Assembly (NCBI GenBank): GCA_029263415.1
Contig: JAJCXN010000044.1
Coordinates: 248,001-312,000, forward strand
DNA from: Acidobacteriota bacterium
Lineage (GTDB): Bacteria > Acidobacteriota > Thermoanaerobaculia > Multivoradales > Multivoraceae
Direction of reading: 5' to 3'
DNA: 64,000 nt
Position 1 is the first letter of the stretch, and every line of letters starts with the position of its first letter. This document shows, piece by piece, positions 1 through 9,894 of this stretch. The notes under the pieces are model-generated. The model searched no databases. It saw only the letters and a program-made list of their open reading frames with translations, and was not told where the DNA came from. The translations under genes were made by a program, and so were the position numbers.

Positions 1-557
1 GGCTGTCCGTTGAGCTGTTCGAGAGCCAGGTAGCGACCGTCCGCCCCGGAACAAGAGCCGAGATTGCACTGTCGTACTTCCCTGGCGAAGCCTTCAGCGG
101 CAGAGTTCGTTTTCTCGAACCAGAGGTGTCCGCGCAGACCCGCACTATTCGGGCGATGGTCGAGGTCCCGAACCCAGGTGGACGGCTACGCAAAGGCATG
201 TACGCGACCGTGCGGCTGGAACCCGTCGCAGCTCGAAATGCCATCGCCGTGCCGGTGCAGGCGGTGTTGCGAACCGGCCAGCGGAACTTGGTGGTCTTAG
301 CTCTCGGCGAGGGACGGTTCGTACCACAGGAGATCACTCTCGGCTTCGAGGCCGAGGGTTTCGTCGAGGTGCTCGATGGCCTCGAAGAAGGAAGCACTGT
401 GGTGACCTCCGCTCAGTTCCTGCTCGACTCCGAGTCGCAGCTCCAAGAGGCCGTGCAGAAGGTGATCGATGGTCGAACCAAGGGTCAGCGGGACGACACG
501 CCTGGCCTAGCAGAACCATCGACGTCTAGCTCAACCGATCACTCAGGTCACTCATAG
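1..557 (+). CDS. cusB: Heavy-metal RND efflux periplasmic adaptor (CusB-type), C-terminal part
   Basis: The reading frame is open from base 3, so the gene begins before the window; only about 184 C-terminal residues are present. They cover the beta-barrel and membrane-proximal domains of a membrane-fusion protein: 'RPGTRAEIALSYFPGE', 'GMYATVRLEP', 'AIAVPVQAVLRTG', and near the end 'QFLLDSESQLQEAV', which is typical of CusB C-termini. Such adaptors link an inner-membrane RND pump to an outer-membrane channel and hand periplasmic Cu(I)/Ag(I) to the pump. The cusA-type gene starts 11 bases after the stop, so the two belong to one operon. CusB rather than CzcB is inferred from the neighbouring pump and copper genes. 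Confidence 0.85.
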   Translation, partial: LSVELFESQVATVRPGTRAEIALSYFPGEAFSGRVRFLEPEVSAQTRTIRAMVEVPNPGGRLRKGMYATVRLEPVAARNAIAVPVQAVLRTGQRNLVVLALGEGRFVPQEITLGFEAEGFVEVLDGLEEGSTVVTSAQFLLDSESQLQEAVQKVIDGRTKGQRDDTPGLAEPSTSSSTDHSGHS

Positions 558-568
558 GACGCCGGGCA

Positions 569-3500
569 ATGTTGAACCGTCTCATTGAATGGTCTCTTAA
601 GAACCAGCTGCTGGTTCTGGTTGGAGTGGCGCTCGTCGTCCTGGGCGGTGTCTGGTCCATTCGACAAACTCGCGTCGACGCGATCCCTGACCTCTCCGAC
701 GTTCAAGTCATCATCTTCTCTGAGTTTGCTGGACAAGCACCGCAAGTCATTGAAGACCAGGTCACCTACCCCATCACCTCGAAGATGCTGGCCGTGCCCT
801 TTGCCAAAACCGTGCGCGGTTACTCTTTCTTCGGCCTGTCTTTCGTGTACGTCATCTTCGAGGACGGAACTGATCTCTACTGGGCTCGCTCCCGGGTGCT
901 GGAGTACCTCTCGGGGCTCTCGAGTGATCTCCCAGACGGCGTCACGCCTCAGCTTGGACCGGACGCCACCGGAGTCGGCTGGGCTTTTGTGTATGTGCTC
1001 AACTCGCCGGAGCGCTCCTTAGCCGAGCTGCGTAGCTATCAGGATTGGTACCTCAAGTACGGACTTTCTTCTGTTGAGGGTGTCGCCGAGGTGGCGTCTA
1101 TCGGTGGCTTCGTTCGGCAGTATCAAGTCGAGATCGACCCAGTTCGCTTGCGCGCGTACGGTGTTTCGTTGAAGGTGGTCAAGCAGGCCATCCAAGAATC
1201 CAATCTCGACGTCGGCGGACGCTTGGTTGAGCTTGCCGAGCGCGAATACATGGTGCGCGGACGAGGCTACATCGAGAGCGTTTCTGATCTCGAGGCGATC
1301 GTTCTCAACGCAGCCCCTGGCGGTGTGCCCGTGCTTCTCAAGGATGTCGCCACCGTCACCATTGGACCCGACATCAGGCGCGGGCTCGCTGACTGGAATG
1401 GTGAGGGTGAAACCGTCGGTGGCATCGTCGTGGTGCGCGCCGGCGCGGACACGCGCTCGACCATCGAACGGGTGAAGGCCCAGCTCAAAGAACTCGAGGC
1501 GGGACTGCCCGATGACGTAACCATTGAAGTGGCCTACGACCGAACCGGCCTGATCGAACGCTCGATCGAGACCTTGACCAACACCCTGCTCGAAGAGCTG
1601 ATCGTGGTCTCCTTGGTTTGCATCTTCTTCCTCTTCCACTTCAGGTCCGCGCTGGTCGCGATCATCTCGATTCCTTTATCGATCTTGCTGGCCTTCATCA
1701 TCATGAACCTGCAAGGCCTCGGCGCCAACATCATGTCGCTGGGCGGGATCGCGATCTCGATCGGAGTTCTTGTCGACGCGGCCATCATCATGGTGGAGAA
1801 CGCGCACAAGCACTACGAGAAGTGGCAAGGCAAGCGCTCGCACTTCGAGATCATCCTGAAGTCAGCCCAAGAGGTGGGGCCGACCCTCTTCTTTACGCTG
1901 TTGATCATCACGGTCTCCTTCTTGCCCGTCTTTACGCTGCAGGCCCAAGAAGGAAGGTTGTTCAAGCCTCTGGCCTTCACCAAGACCTATGCCATGGGCA
2001 TGGCGTCGATCTTGGCGGTAACGGTCGTCCCGGTGCTCATGTTCTGGTTCGTGCGGGGACGGATCCGCAGCGAAACCACCAACCCCGTGTCCCGGGTTCT
2101 AGCCTTCCTGTATACCCCGGTCCTCAATCTCGCTCTCCGTTGGCGCTGGGCGGTGGTCATTGCGATGGTCTTAGTGCTCTTGGTCACCGTTGTTCCTTTC
2201 AATCGGCTTGGCTCTGAGTTCATGCCGCCGCTGTGGGAAGGCGATCTGCTCTACATGCCCACCACGTTTCCGGGCATCTCGATCACCAAGGCCCGCGAGG
2301 TGCTACAGCAGACCGACAAGATCATTCGCACCTTCCCCGAGGTGGAATCCGTTTTCGGAAAGGTGGGCAGAGCAGAAACCGCCACTGACCCTGCCCCCCT
2401 GTCGATGATCGAGACCACGATCATGCTCAAGGATCCAAGCGAGTGGCGTCCTGGCCTAACCCGCGACCAACTGATCAAAGAGATGAACGACGCCGTTCAG
2501 ATGCCAGGCCTGACCAACGCCTGGACGATGCCCATCAAGACGCGCATCGACATGTTGTCGACCGGTATCAAGACCCCAGTGGGCATCAAGATCGGCGGAC
2601 CTGACCTGGCGACCCTTGATGTGATCGCGCAACAGGTTGAGGCCGTCGTCAAACCACTGCCGGGCACACTGTCCGCGTACGCGGAACGCGTCATGGGTGG
2701 CAGCTACCTGGACTTCGACATCGATCGCGAGGCAGCCGCTCGGTTTGGGCTGCGGATCGGCGACATCCAAGACGTCATTCGCTCAGCGGTGGGTGGCATG
2801 AACGTGTCGTGGACTGTCGAGGGGCTCGAGAGATATCCGATCAACGTTCGCTATCCGCGCGAACTACGCAACAACCTCAAGGCCCTCGAGGAAGTTCTAG
2901 TTGCCACCCCCAGCGGCGGCCACATTCCGCTCAGGCAGGTTGCGAGCATTGAGATCCGCGAAGGCCCCCCTGGGATCAAGTCGGAGGGAGCCCGCCCGAA
3001 CGCTTGGATCTACGTCGACCTGCGCGGAGTCGACATTGGCACGTGGGTGGAGCAAGCCAAACAGAAGGTCGCCGCATCCGTAGAGCTGCCGCCGGGCTAC
3101 ACCATCTTCTGGTCAGGCCAGTACGAGTACATGGAGCGCGCGAAGAAGCGCCTCGCGATCATCGTGCCGATCACGCTGCTGCTCATTTTGCTGATTCTCT
3201 ACTTTCACACCCAGTCCATCATCAAGACCGCAATCGTCCTGTCCGCCATCCCCTTATCGTTGGTTGGCTCCATCTGGCTGATGGACTTCCTCGACTACAA
3301 CTGGTCGGTGGCAGTGGTCGTCGGCATCATCGCACTCGCGGGGCTCGCAACCGAGAACGGCGTGGTCATGCTGCTCTACCTCGACCTCGCGTATGACTCT
3401 TGGAAGAGCGAAGGGCGCATGCTGACGTACTCCGACCTGCGCGAGGCGGTGGACCATGGTGCCGTTCGAAGGATACGGCCGAAGATGATGACCGTCGCCG

Positions 3501-3757
3501 CCACCTTCTTCTCCTTGGTCCCGATCCTTTGGTCAACCGGCACCGGCTCCGACGTCATGCGCCGGATTGCAGCACCCATGGTCGGCGGTGTCTTCACTTC
3601 GTTCGTCGCCATTCTCATCGTCTTCCCATCCATCTATTTCATCTGGCGCGGCGCCGGACTCGAGCGAACTTCATTGTTCTCTGGAAGTTCGGTCGCGGAC
3701 GCTAACCCAATCTCTGACTTTGACTCTGAAACCAATCAAACCGAATCCTCGCGTTGA
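569..3757 (+). CDS. cusA: CusA-type Cu(I)/Ag(I) RND efflux pump
   Basis: A 1062-residue protein, normal size for heavy-metal RND transporters, using the proton gradient to expel Cu(I)/Ag(I) from the periplasm. The N-terminus has the family signature (one TM helix, then 'VDAIPDLSDVQV'), followed by two large periplasmic loops and two blocks of TM helices; the TM4 region reads 'GLGANIMSLGGIAISIGVLVD'. Features matching CusA rather than CzcA are 'RIDMLSTGIKTPVGIKI' and 'GGMNVSWTVEGLERYPINVRY', which carry methionines placed like the CusA methionine relay. It sits between the adaptor fragment and a DUF3347 gene whose upstream ATG overlaps this stop. No frame damage is seen. Confidence 0.93.
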   Translation: MLNRLIEWSLKNQLLVLVGVALVVLGGVWSIRQTRVDAIPDLSDVQVIIFSEFAGQAPQVIEDQVTYPITSKMLAVPFAKTVRGYSFFGLSFVYVIFEDGTDLYWARSRVLEYLSGLSSDLPDGVTPQLGPDATGVGWAFVYVLNSPERSLAELRSYQDWYLKYGLSSVEGVAEVASIGGFVRQYQVEIDPVRLRAYGVSLKVVKQAIQESNLDVGGRLVELAEREYMVRGRGYIESVSDLEAIVLNAAPGGVPVLLKDVATVTIGPDIRRGLADWNGEGETVGGIVVVRAGADTRSTIERVKAQLKELEAGLPDDVTIEVAYDRTGLIERSIETLTNTLLEELIVVSLVCIFFLFHFRSALVAIISIPLSILLAFIIMNLQGLGANIMSLGGIAISIGVLVDAAIIMVENAHKHYEKWQGKRSHFEIILKSAQEVGPTLFFTLLIITVSFLPVFTLQAQEGRLFKPLAFTKTYAMGMASILAVTVVPVLMFWFVRGRIRSETTNPVSRVLAFLYTPVLNLALRWRWAVVIAMVLVLLVTVVPFNRLGSEFMPPLWEGDLLYMPTTFPGISITKAREVLQQTDKIIRTFPEVESVFGKVGRAETATDPAPLSMIETTIMLKDPSEWRPGLTRDQLIKEMNDAVQMPGLTNAWTMPIKTRIDMLSTGIKTPVGIKIGGPDLATLDVIAQQVEAVVKPLPGTLSAYAERVMGGSYLDFDIDREAAARFGLRIGDIQDVIRSAVGGMNVSWTVEGLERYPINVRYPRELRNNLKALEEVLVATPSGGHIPLRQVASIEIREGPPGIKSEGARPNAWIYVDLRGVDIGTWVEQAKQKVAASVELPPGYTIFWSGQYEYMERAKKRLAIIVPITLLLILLILYFHTQSIIKTAIVLSAIPLSLVGSIWLMDFLDYNWSVAVVVGIIALAGLATENGVVMLLYLDLAYDSWKSEGRMLTYSDLREAVDHGAVRRIRPKMMTVAATFFSLVPILWSTGTGSDVMRRIAAPMVGGVFTSFVAILIVFPSIYFIWRGAGLERTSLFSGSSVADANPISDFDSETNQTESSR

Positions 3758-3786
3758 CGCGACGGCTCTCGAGCAAAAGGAAAGAT

Positions 3787-4320
3787 ATGTTGAATCTCAA
3801 AAGAAACCGCCTCGTTGGCCTTGGACTTCTGGCCCTCGTTGCCCTGTCGTTGCCAGCCTTGTCGTCCCCCGCGATCGCCCAAGAATCCGAAGAGGTGGAG
3901 TTTCGCCACTTCTTAGAGCACTACGAGATGGTGCGATTGGAACTACTCAACGACACGTTTCAGGCAACATCCGGGCACGGGCGCGAGATGCTGCAAGTGC
4001 TGACGGGCCTAGCGGGGAACTGGTCTGCAGATCGAGCTGGGGTTGCACCCGAGAACGGGAAAGCCGCTCAAGAGCTACTGCCGGAACTCACGGCGGCAGC
4101 CACCGAGCTATCCTCGGCAAAGGACATCAAGGCGGTACGCGACGCTTTCTATTCACTCTCCAAACCGCTGGTGCGCTACCGCAGCTTGCTGTCCGGAGAC
4201 CAGCCGGCAGTGGCCTATTGTCCGATGGCGAAACGCTCGTGGCTGCAGCCCGGAACGAAGCTCGGGAACCCCTACTACGGTCAGTCGATGCCCACCTGCG
4301 GCGAGGTCGTGGAGGGATGA
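3787..4320 (+). CDS. DUF3347-type periplasmic copper-binding protein
   Basis: A 177-residue secreted protein. The ATG at 3787 is preferred over the one at 3754 because an AGGAAAG ribosome site lies just before it and it begins directly with the signal peptide ('LALVALSLPALSSPAIAQ'). The mature part has the DUF3347 layout: an alpha-helical segment, 'RDAFYSLSKPLVRY', then 'YCPMAKRSWLQPGTKLGNPYYG' split around the conserved CPMA and NPYYG motifs, and a final 'MPTCG'. This domain is found alone or fused to the C-terminus of CusB-type adaptors and in copper chaperone-like proteins, so a copper-handling role beside cusA is likely. The exact function is unproven. Confidence 0.8.
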   Translation: MLNLKRNRLVGLGLLALVALSLPALSSPAIAQESEEVEFRHFLEHYEMVRLELLNDTFQATSGHGREMLQVLTGLAGNWSADRAGVAPENGKAAQELLPELTAAATELSSAKDIKAVRDAFYSLSKPLVRYRSLLSGDQPAVAYCPMAKRSWLQPGTKLGNPYYGQSMPTCGEVVEG

Positions 4321-4410
4321 GCGTTTGGTGTGCACTGACCCGATCGCGCGTATCGTCGCTCCGCAGCAGAAGCAGCAACTCTGCACTGCTACATCAACCC
4401 TGGAAGCACC

Positions 4411-6597
4411 ATGAAAGCCAATAGCAAAGCGTCCTCACCCATCAGTCGCCGCGCACTGACCCGGCGAACGCTCTTGCGCACCGCAGGCGCACTCGGCGCC
4501 GTCGCCGGCTTCGACACCCTCTTGCCGGCCTGGGCTAGGCCCGGGATCGACGGGCTCGCTGCACGCAATGAGCTCACCGGCACGAACTTCGACCTTGAGA
4601 TCGCGGACACTCCATTCCTCGTCGACGGCAAGCGCGGCAGCGCAGTGACCATCAATGGGACGGTGCCCGGCCCCATCCTCCGCTGGCGTGAGGGCGACCA
4701 GGTCACTCTGAATGTGACCAATCGGCTCAACGAAGACACATCGATTCACTGGCACGGCATTCTGCTGCCACCAACCATGGACGGTGTTCCCGGCATCAGC
4801 TTCCCGGGTATCAAGCCGGGGCAAACCTTCCGTTACCAGTTTCCCCTGAAACAAGCAGGGACTTACTGGTACCACAGTCACTCGAATCTCCAAGAGCCGG
4901 TCGGCCACTATGGCCCACTGGTGATCGACCCCAAGGGCATAGACCCGGTGAGCTTCGATCGCGAGTATGTGGTGGTGCTCTCGGATTGGTCCTTCGTGAG
5001 CCCTCACCGCATTTTCGCGAAGCTAAAGAAGATGGGCGACTCCTTCAACTTTCAACAGCGCACAGTGGGTGACTTCCTGCGCCGCGCCTCCAAGCAAGGC
5101 TTAGGAGAGGCGGCCAAGGATCGAAGGATGTGGGGGCAGATGAGAATGGCGCCCACCGATATTGCAGATGTCACCGGCGCCACCTTCACCTACTTAGTGA
5201 ACGGCCTGGGACCTGAAGACAACTGGACTGGACTCTTCGAGCCCGGACAGCGCATCAGGTTGCGCTTCATCAACGCCTCCGCCATGTCGATCTTTAACGT
5301 CCGGATTCCGGGACTGCCAATGACCGTTGTGCAGGCTGACGGGCTAAATGTCCGTCCGGTGGAAACCGATGAGTTCCAGATCGGCACCGCGGAGACCTAC
5401 GACGTGATCGTTCAGCCGGAAGAACATCGAGCGTTCACGCTGGTCTCGGAGTCGATCGATCGGATGGGCATGGGTCGCGCGACATTAGCGCCAGAATTGG
5501 GAATGCTGGCGCCGGTGCCGGCGCTCAGAGAGCGACCTCTCCTGACCATGAAGGACATGGGTATGTCGCACGATGCCATGGGCCATGGAGCGATGGACAG
5601 CGGCGTCCAGGATCCGTCGCCAGACCACAGCAAGATGGATCATGCTCGGGCATCAGCTGACAAAGCGGACTCTGGAGCAGTGGACCATGCAGCGATGGGT
5701 CACGGGTCGATGGACACCAAGACCACCGAAACCAAGGTCGATCACACAGCCATGGACCACGGCGCAATGAAACACGAAGAGTCCGTTGCGCCAACGCCAG
5801 AAGTCGACCACAGCACCATCGACCACGGTGCAATGGACCACTCCAAGATGGATCACGGATCCAAGGATTCTCCCAGGGTAGAGCAGGAGGCCGCGGATCT
5901 CGATCACAGCACCATGAACCACGGTGCTCAAAGCGACGGCATGAGCGGCGATCACTCCATGGATCCGACGAGTACCCACGAGCACCCGAAGGGGCCAGGA
6001 GTCGCCAACACCGCCATGGATCCGAGCGATCGCCTTGGTGAACGCGGTGTCGGGCTCGAGGATGTACCGCACCGGGTGCTGGTCTATACCGATCTCGTCG
6101 CGCTCGACGAGAATCCAGATCTGCGCCATCCCGAACGCGAGATCGAGCTGCATCTGACCAGCAACATGGAACGGTACATGTGGTCGTTCGACGGAGTGAA
6201 GTTCTCAGAAGTCTCGGGGCCGATTGTTTTCCACCAGGATGAACGCCTGCGCTTAACGATGGTCAACGACACCATGATGCCGCACCCAATTCACCTGCAC
6301 GGCATGTTCTTTGACGTAGTGAACGGCCAGACAAATCACAAGCCGCGCAAGCACACGATCGTCGTCAAGCCCGGCGAGAAACTCGCTGTCGACATCACCG
6401 CGGACGCAGTTGGGGACTGGGCCTTTCACTGCCATCTGGTGTACCACATGGAAGCAGGCATGTTTCGGGTGGTCTCGGTCAAGCCACGCCCGAACGGCAA
6501 CGGCCATGAACAGCATCGAATGCAACAAGATCACAGCGACCATGGACAACACGACGGCCACGGTGCCGTCGGTGCCGTTGGGACCGTGATCCGATGA
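4411..6597 (+). CDS. pcoA: Multicopper oxidase, CopA/PcoA copper-resistance family
   Basis: 728 residues. The N-terminus carries a Tat signal ('TRRTLLRTAGALGAVAGF'), as expected for an enzyme exported with copper loaded. Type 1/2/3 copper ligands are visible: 'IHWHG' and 'YWYHSHS' in the first cupredoxin domain, and 'HPIHLHGMFF' plus 'FHCHLVYHMEAGM' in the last. Between domains 2 and 3, about residues 375-530 are a Met/His/Asp-rich insert with many copies of a DHxxMDHGxM-like repeat, likely a copper-storage segment. The enzyme oxidises Cu(I) to less toxic Cu(II) in the periplasm. The insert is longer than in plasmid PcoA. The stop overlaps the pcoB-like start by 4 bases. Confidence 0.93.
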   Translation: MKANSKASSPISRRALTRRTLLRTAGALGAVAGFDTLLPAWARPGIDGLAARNELTGTNFDLEIADTPFLVDGKRGSAVTINGTVPGPILRWREGDQVTLNVTNRLNEDTSIHWHGILLPPTMDGVPGISFPGIKPGQTFRYQFPLKQAGTYWYHSHSNLQEPVGHYGPLVIDPKGIDPVSFDREYVVVLSDWSFVSPHRIFAKLKKMGDSFNFQQRTVGDFLRRASKQGLGEAAKDRRMWGQMRMAPTDIADVTGATFTYLVNGLGPEDNWTGLFEPGQRIRLRFINASAMSIFNVRIPGLPMTVVQADGLNVRPVETDEFQIGTAETYDVIVQPEEHRAFTLVSESIDRMGMGRATLAPELGMLAPVPALRERPLLTMKDMGMSHDAMGHGAMDSGVQDPSPDHSKMDHARASADKADSGAVDHAAMGHGSMDTKTTETKVDHTAMDHGAMKHEESVAPTPEVDHSTIDHGAMDHSKMDHGSKDSPRVEQEAADLDHSTMNHGAQSDGMSGDHSMDPTSTHEHPKGPGVANTAMDPSDRLGERGVGLEDVPHRVLVYTDLVALDENPDLRHPEREIELHLTSNMERYMWSFDGVKFSEVSGPIVFHQDERLRLTMVNDTMMPHPIHLHGMFFDVVNGQTNHKPRKHTIVVKPGEKLAVDITADAVGDWAFHCHLVYHMEAGMFRVVSVKPRPNGNGHEQHRMQQDHSDHGQHDGHGAVGAVGTVIR

Positions 6598-7415
6598 GGT
6601 CTCATCAAAGGGCTTTCGCCGTGGGAGCGTTGCGGCGTTGTCTTGTCCTCCTTCTAGTCGGCCAGTTCAGCTTGGTCCTTGGCGCCTGGGGCCAGGACTC
6701 CGCTCCACAAACACCTGATGAGGTCTACGGTGCAGATGAGATGGAGCGCGCCCGCAAGCAGCTACGGCACCACGTCGGTGGGCAGGGCCAATGGATGTTC
6801 ATGGCAGACCGGTTCGAGTTCCGGGACGCGGATCATGAGGACCTCGGACTCTTCGACATGCAAGGCTGGATCGGCGGCGACATCGAGAAGCTCTGGTTCA
6901 AGACCGAGGGCGAGTACTCTTTCGACGGCAACGAGTTCGAGGAGCTGGAACTGCAGGCCCTCTACAGTCGCGCCATTTCGCCGTATTTCAACTTCAACGC
7001 GGGTGTGCGGCACGACTTCGAACCTGGATCAGGACGGACCTTTGCCGTCATCGGCTTGCAGGGGCTCGCACCGTACTGGTTCGAACTCGACAACGAGCTG
7101 TTTATCAGCGACGACGGAGATGTTGAAGCGCGCATTGAGGCCGAGTATGAGCTTTTATTCACTCAACGCTTGGTGGGCCAGGTCCGAGCGGAGGTTGGGT
7201 TCTCAGCACAGGACATTCCCGAACTTGGGATCGGCTCGGGGCTCGGCAGTATTGAAGCTGGCTTTCGTTTGCGCTACGAGGTGGTCCGAGAGTTCGCACC
7301 CTATGTCGGCATCGAATGGCTTCGCCAGTTCGGCGCGACGGCTGACTTCGCCCGGGCGGCCGGGCGGGATGCCACCTCCAGTTCGGTCGTCGCCGGTTTG
7401 CGATTCTGGTACTGA
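6594..7415 (+). CDS. pcoB: Copper-resistance outer-membrane protein CopB/PcoB
   Basis: 273 residues with an N-terminal signal peptide ('LVLLLVGQFSLVLGAWGQ'). The mature part shows the CopB pattern: 'FMADRFEFRDADHEDLGLFD', 'WIGGDIEKLWFKTEGEY', alternating amphipathic beta strands ('GVRHDFEPGSGRTF', 'APYVGIEWLRQFG') and a C-terminal aromatic strand ending 'GLRFWY', typical of outer-membrane barrels. CopB/PcoB works with the multicopper oxidase and is thought to bind or sequester copper at the outer membrane. The usual Met-rich N-terminal extension is short here; that metal-binding role may be carried by the insert in the oxidase. ATGA overlap with the upstream gene implies coupled translation. 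Confidence 0.88.
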   Translation: MRSHQRAFAVGALRRCLVLLLVGQFSLVLGAWGQDSAPQTPDEVYGADEMERARKQLRHHVGGQGQWMFMADRFEFRDADHEDLGLFDMQGWIGGDIEKLWFKTEGEYSFDGNEFEELELQALYSRAISPYFNFNAGVRHDFEPGSGRTFAVIGLQGLAPYWFELDNELFISDDGDVEARIEAEYELLFTQRLVGQVRAEVGFSAQDIPELGIGSGLGSIEAGFRLRYEVVREFAPYVGIEWLRQFGATADFARAAGRDATSSSVVAGLRFWY

Positions 7416-7472
7416 GGACTGGCCTACACGACGTTAGGAACGACTGGCTTTCAATAGACCCTGGAGTCTCCA

Positions 7473-9839
7473 ATGAACGAACATCAACCAGAACACACAT
7501 GCGCCGGCGGCGACCACGGTGGGGCCACCGATGGGCACCGGCACGAGTCGCACTCCGCGACGGCGAGATCTGCTCATGGGGAAGGTCGCACCTACGTCTG
7601 TCCGATGCATACCGAAGTGGAGCAGTCGGAGCCCGGTAGCTGTCCCAAATGTGGCATGGCCTTGGAGCTGTCGAGGCCGACACTCTCTCAGCGTGGCCCA
7701 ACCCAATGGACTTGTCCCATGCACCCAGAGGTCGTTCGTTCCGAGCCAGGTGCGTGTCCAGTCTGCGGCATGGCGCTGGAGCCCATGACGCCCACTCTCG
7801 AGGAAGAAGACGACACCGAGCTGCGCGACATGAGTCGCCGCTTCTGGTTCGCTACGGCGTTGGCTCTACCAATTTTCGCTTTGACGATGGGCGACATGCT
7901 TCCAGGTCGGCCGGTCTCGGACCTCTTCGGCCACCAAACAAGGATTTGGTTGGAGATGCTGCTCGCGACGCCAGTCTGTTTGTGGAGTGCTTGGCCGTTC
8001 TACCAGCGAGCTGTTCAGTCCGTGCGCAATCGAAGCCTCAACATGTTCACGCTCATCGGCCTAGGGGTGGCGACGGCCTATGCCTACAGCGTCGTCGCAA
8101 CTGTATTCCCCTCTATCTTCCCGGACGCATTTCGGAGCGATGGGCAGGTCGCCGTGTACTTCGAGGCGGCGGCGGTGATCGTTGCGTTGGTGCTGCTGGG
8201 ACAGGTGCTAGAGCTGCGAGCTCGCAGTCAAACGGGAGCTGCGATCTCCAAGCTCCTCGGCCTTCAAGCCCAGACGGCGTTGAAGATCGACGACGACGGG
8301 ACCGAGCAAGAAATTCCGCTCGAACACGTGGTGCAAGGTGACCTCTTGAGAGTTCGGCCCGGCGAGAAGATCCCTGTGGACGGAGTCGTGGTTCGGGGCG
8401 AAAGTACAGTCGATCAGTCGATGGTCACTGGCGAACCGATCCCCGTGCGGAAAACGGAGCCTGACGAGGTGATCGGCGCAACCGTCAACGGCACCGGCAG
8501 CCTCGTGATTCAGGCACAGCGCGTTGGTGAAGAGACCTTGTTGGCGCGCATCGTACAGATGGTCGCCGACGCTCAACGGAGCCGCGCGCCAATTCAGAAG
8601 CTGGTCGACACCGTCGCGAGCTATTTCGTGCCTGCAGTCATTGTCTCTGCCATCGCCACATTTGTGATTTGGACGCTCTTCGGTCCAGATCCGGCGATGG
8701 CCTACGCCTTACTCAATGCGATCGCTGTTCTCATCATTGCGTGCCCGTGCGCTTTGGGATTGGCGACGCCGATGTCGATCATGGTGGCAACCGGCAGGGG
8801 TGCCGCTCACGGGGTTCTGTTTAAGAACGCCGAGGCCATTGAGGCGCTGCGTGATGTGGACACGTTGATCGTTGACAAGACTGGCACCCTCACCGAAGGG
8901 CGACCCAAGTTGGCAACGATCGAGATTGCGGCCCAAGTGGAAGGCGGGATCGATGAGGTGCGGCTGCTTCAACTGGCTGCATCGCTCGAACGCGGCAGTG
9001 AGCATCCGCTGGCCGAGGCAATCGTTCAGGGTGCCACTGAACGCTCTATCGAGTTGCTCGAGGTCGGTGAGTTTCAGTCGGTCACGGGCAAGGGTGTGGA
9101 AGGGACCGTGGACGGTTATCGGGTCGCTCTGGGCAATGCGGCAATGATGGACGCAATTGGCGCTCAGACCGCCTCAACACTGGAACGTGCCGAAGCTCTC
9201 CGCAGTACGGGGCAAACCGTAATGTTCACAGCTGTGGACAGCACCTTTGCCGGGCTCCTGTCAGTGGCGGACCCAATCAAGTCGACGACCCAAGCAGCGC
9301 TCGCCGAGATCCGAGATCTTGGACTCGAGATCGTCATGATCACTGGAGACAGTCGCACCACTGCTGAGGCGGTGGCGAAAGAACTTGGCATCACCAAGGT
9401 CCACGCCGACGTGCTGCCGGAGGACAAAGCGGAGGCCGTTCGCACGCTAGAGGCGGCCGGGAAGGTCGTGGCGATGGCTGGCGACGGCATCAACGACGCC
9501 CCGGCCCTAGCGCTAGCGAAGGTCGGTATCGCGATGGGAACGGGCACCGATGTCGCCATGGAAACCGCAGGTGTGACCCTGATCAGGGGCGATCTCCGCG
9601 GCATTGCAGAAGCAATCCGACTGTCCAAGGCGACCATGGCCAACATCAAGCAGAACCTGATCTTTGCCTTCGGTTACAACGCTCTGGGAATACCGGTCGC
9701 CGCCGGCGTTCTCTACCCCGCATTCGGGCTATTGCTCAGTCCAATGATCGCCGCAGCGGCGATGAGCGCTAGTTCGGTCTCGGTGATCGTCAACGCCTTG
9801 CGGCTGCGCAAAGCGAAGCTGTCATCGGGATCTGGTTGA
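7473..9839 (+). CDS. copA: Copper-translocating P1B-1 ATPase with two HMBD zinc-ribbon-like domains
   Basis: 788 residues. A His-rich leader is followed by two heavy-metal-binding (YHS-like) domains, '[20 protein letters not shown]' and '[20 protein letters not shown]', instead of classical CxxC HMA domains. The core has all P-type ATPase elements: actuator loop 'VTGEPIPV', the TM metal site CPC in '[12 protein letters not shown]' (about residue 424), the phosphorylation site DKTGT (about 468), the HP motif in 'SEHPLAEA', and 'GDGINDAP'. The last TM helices have 'YNALGIP' and '[17 protein letters not shown]', the N/Y/M/SS residues of the Cu(I)-specific P1B-1 group. It pumps Cu(I) from cytoplasm to periplasm, where oxidase and CusA can act on it. 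Confidence 0.94.
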   Translation: MNEHQPEHTCAGGDHGGATDGHRHESHSATARSAHGEGRTYVCPMHTEVEQSEPGSCPKCGMALELSRPTLSQRGPTQWTCPMHPEVVRSEPGACPVCGMALEPMTPTLEEEDDTELRDMSRRFWFATALALPIFALTMGDMLPGRPVSDLFGHQTRIWLEMLLATPVCLWSAWPFYQRAVQSVRNRSLNMFTLIGLGVATAYAYSVVATVFPSIFPDAFRSDGQVAVYFEAAAVIVALVLLGQVLELRARSQTGAAISKLLGLQAQTALKIDDDGTEQEIPLEHVVQGDLLRVRPGEKIPVDGVVVRGESTVDQSMVTGEPIPVRKTEPDEVIGATVNGTGSLVIQAQRVGEETLLARIVQMVADAQRSRAPIQKLVDTVASYFVPAVIVSAIATFVIWTLFGPDPAMAYALLNAIAVLIIACPCALGLATPMSIMVATGRGAAHGVLFKNAEAIEALRDVDTLIVDKTGTLTEGRPKLATIEIAAQVEGGIDEVRLLQLAASLERGSEHPLAEAIVQGATERSIELLEVGEFQSVTGKGVEGTVDGYRVALGNAAMMDAIGAQTASTLERAEALRSTGQTVMFTAVDSTFAGLLSVADPIKSTTQAALAEIRDLGLEIVMITGDSRTTAEAVAKELGITKVHADVLPEDKAEAVRTLEAAGKVVAMAGDGINDAPALALAKVGIAMGTGTDVAMETAGVTLIRGDLRGIAEAIRLSKATMANIKQNLIFAFGYNALGIPVAAGVLYPAFGLLLSPMIAAAAMSASSVSVIVNALRLRKAKLSSGSG

Positions 9840-9894
9840 TGAACACGCTCTCGCACTACGCCCAACGACCAACCAATTCGCGGAGGAATCTCAA

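Noticed and set aside
5500-6030. Tandem DNA repeat or CRISPR-like array in the oxidase gene
   Set aside because: The repetition is at protein level (Met/His units) with irregular spacing inside an intact reading frame; no conserved repeat-spacer structure.
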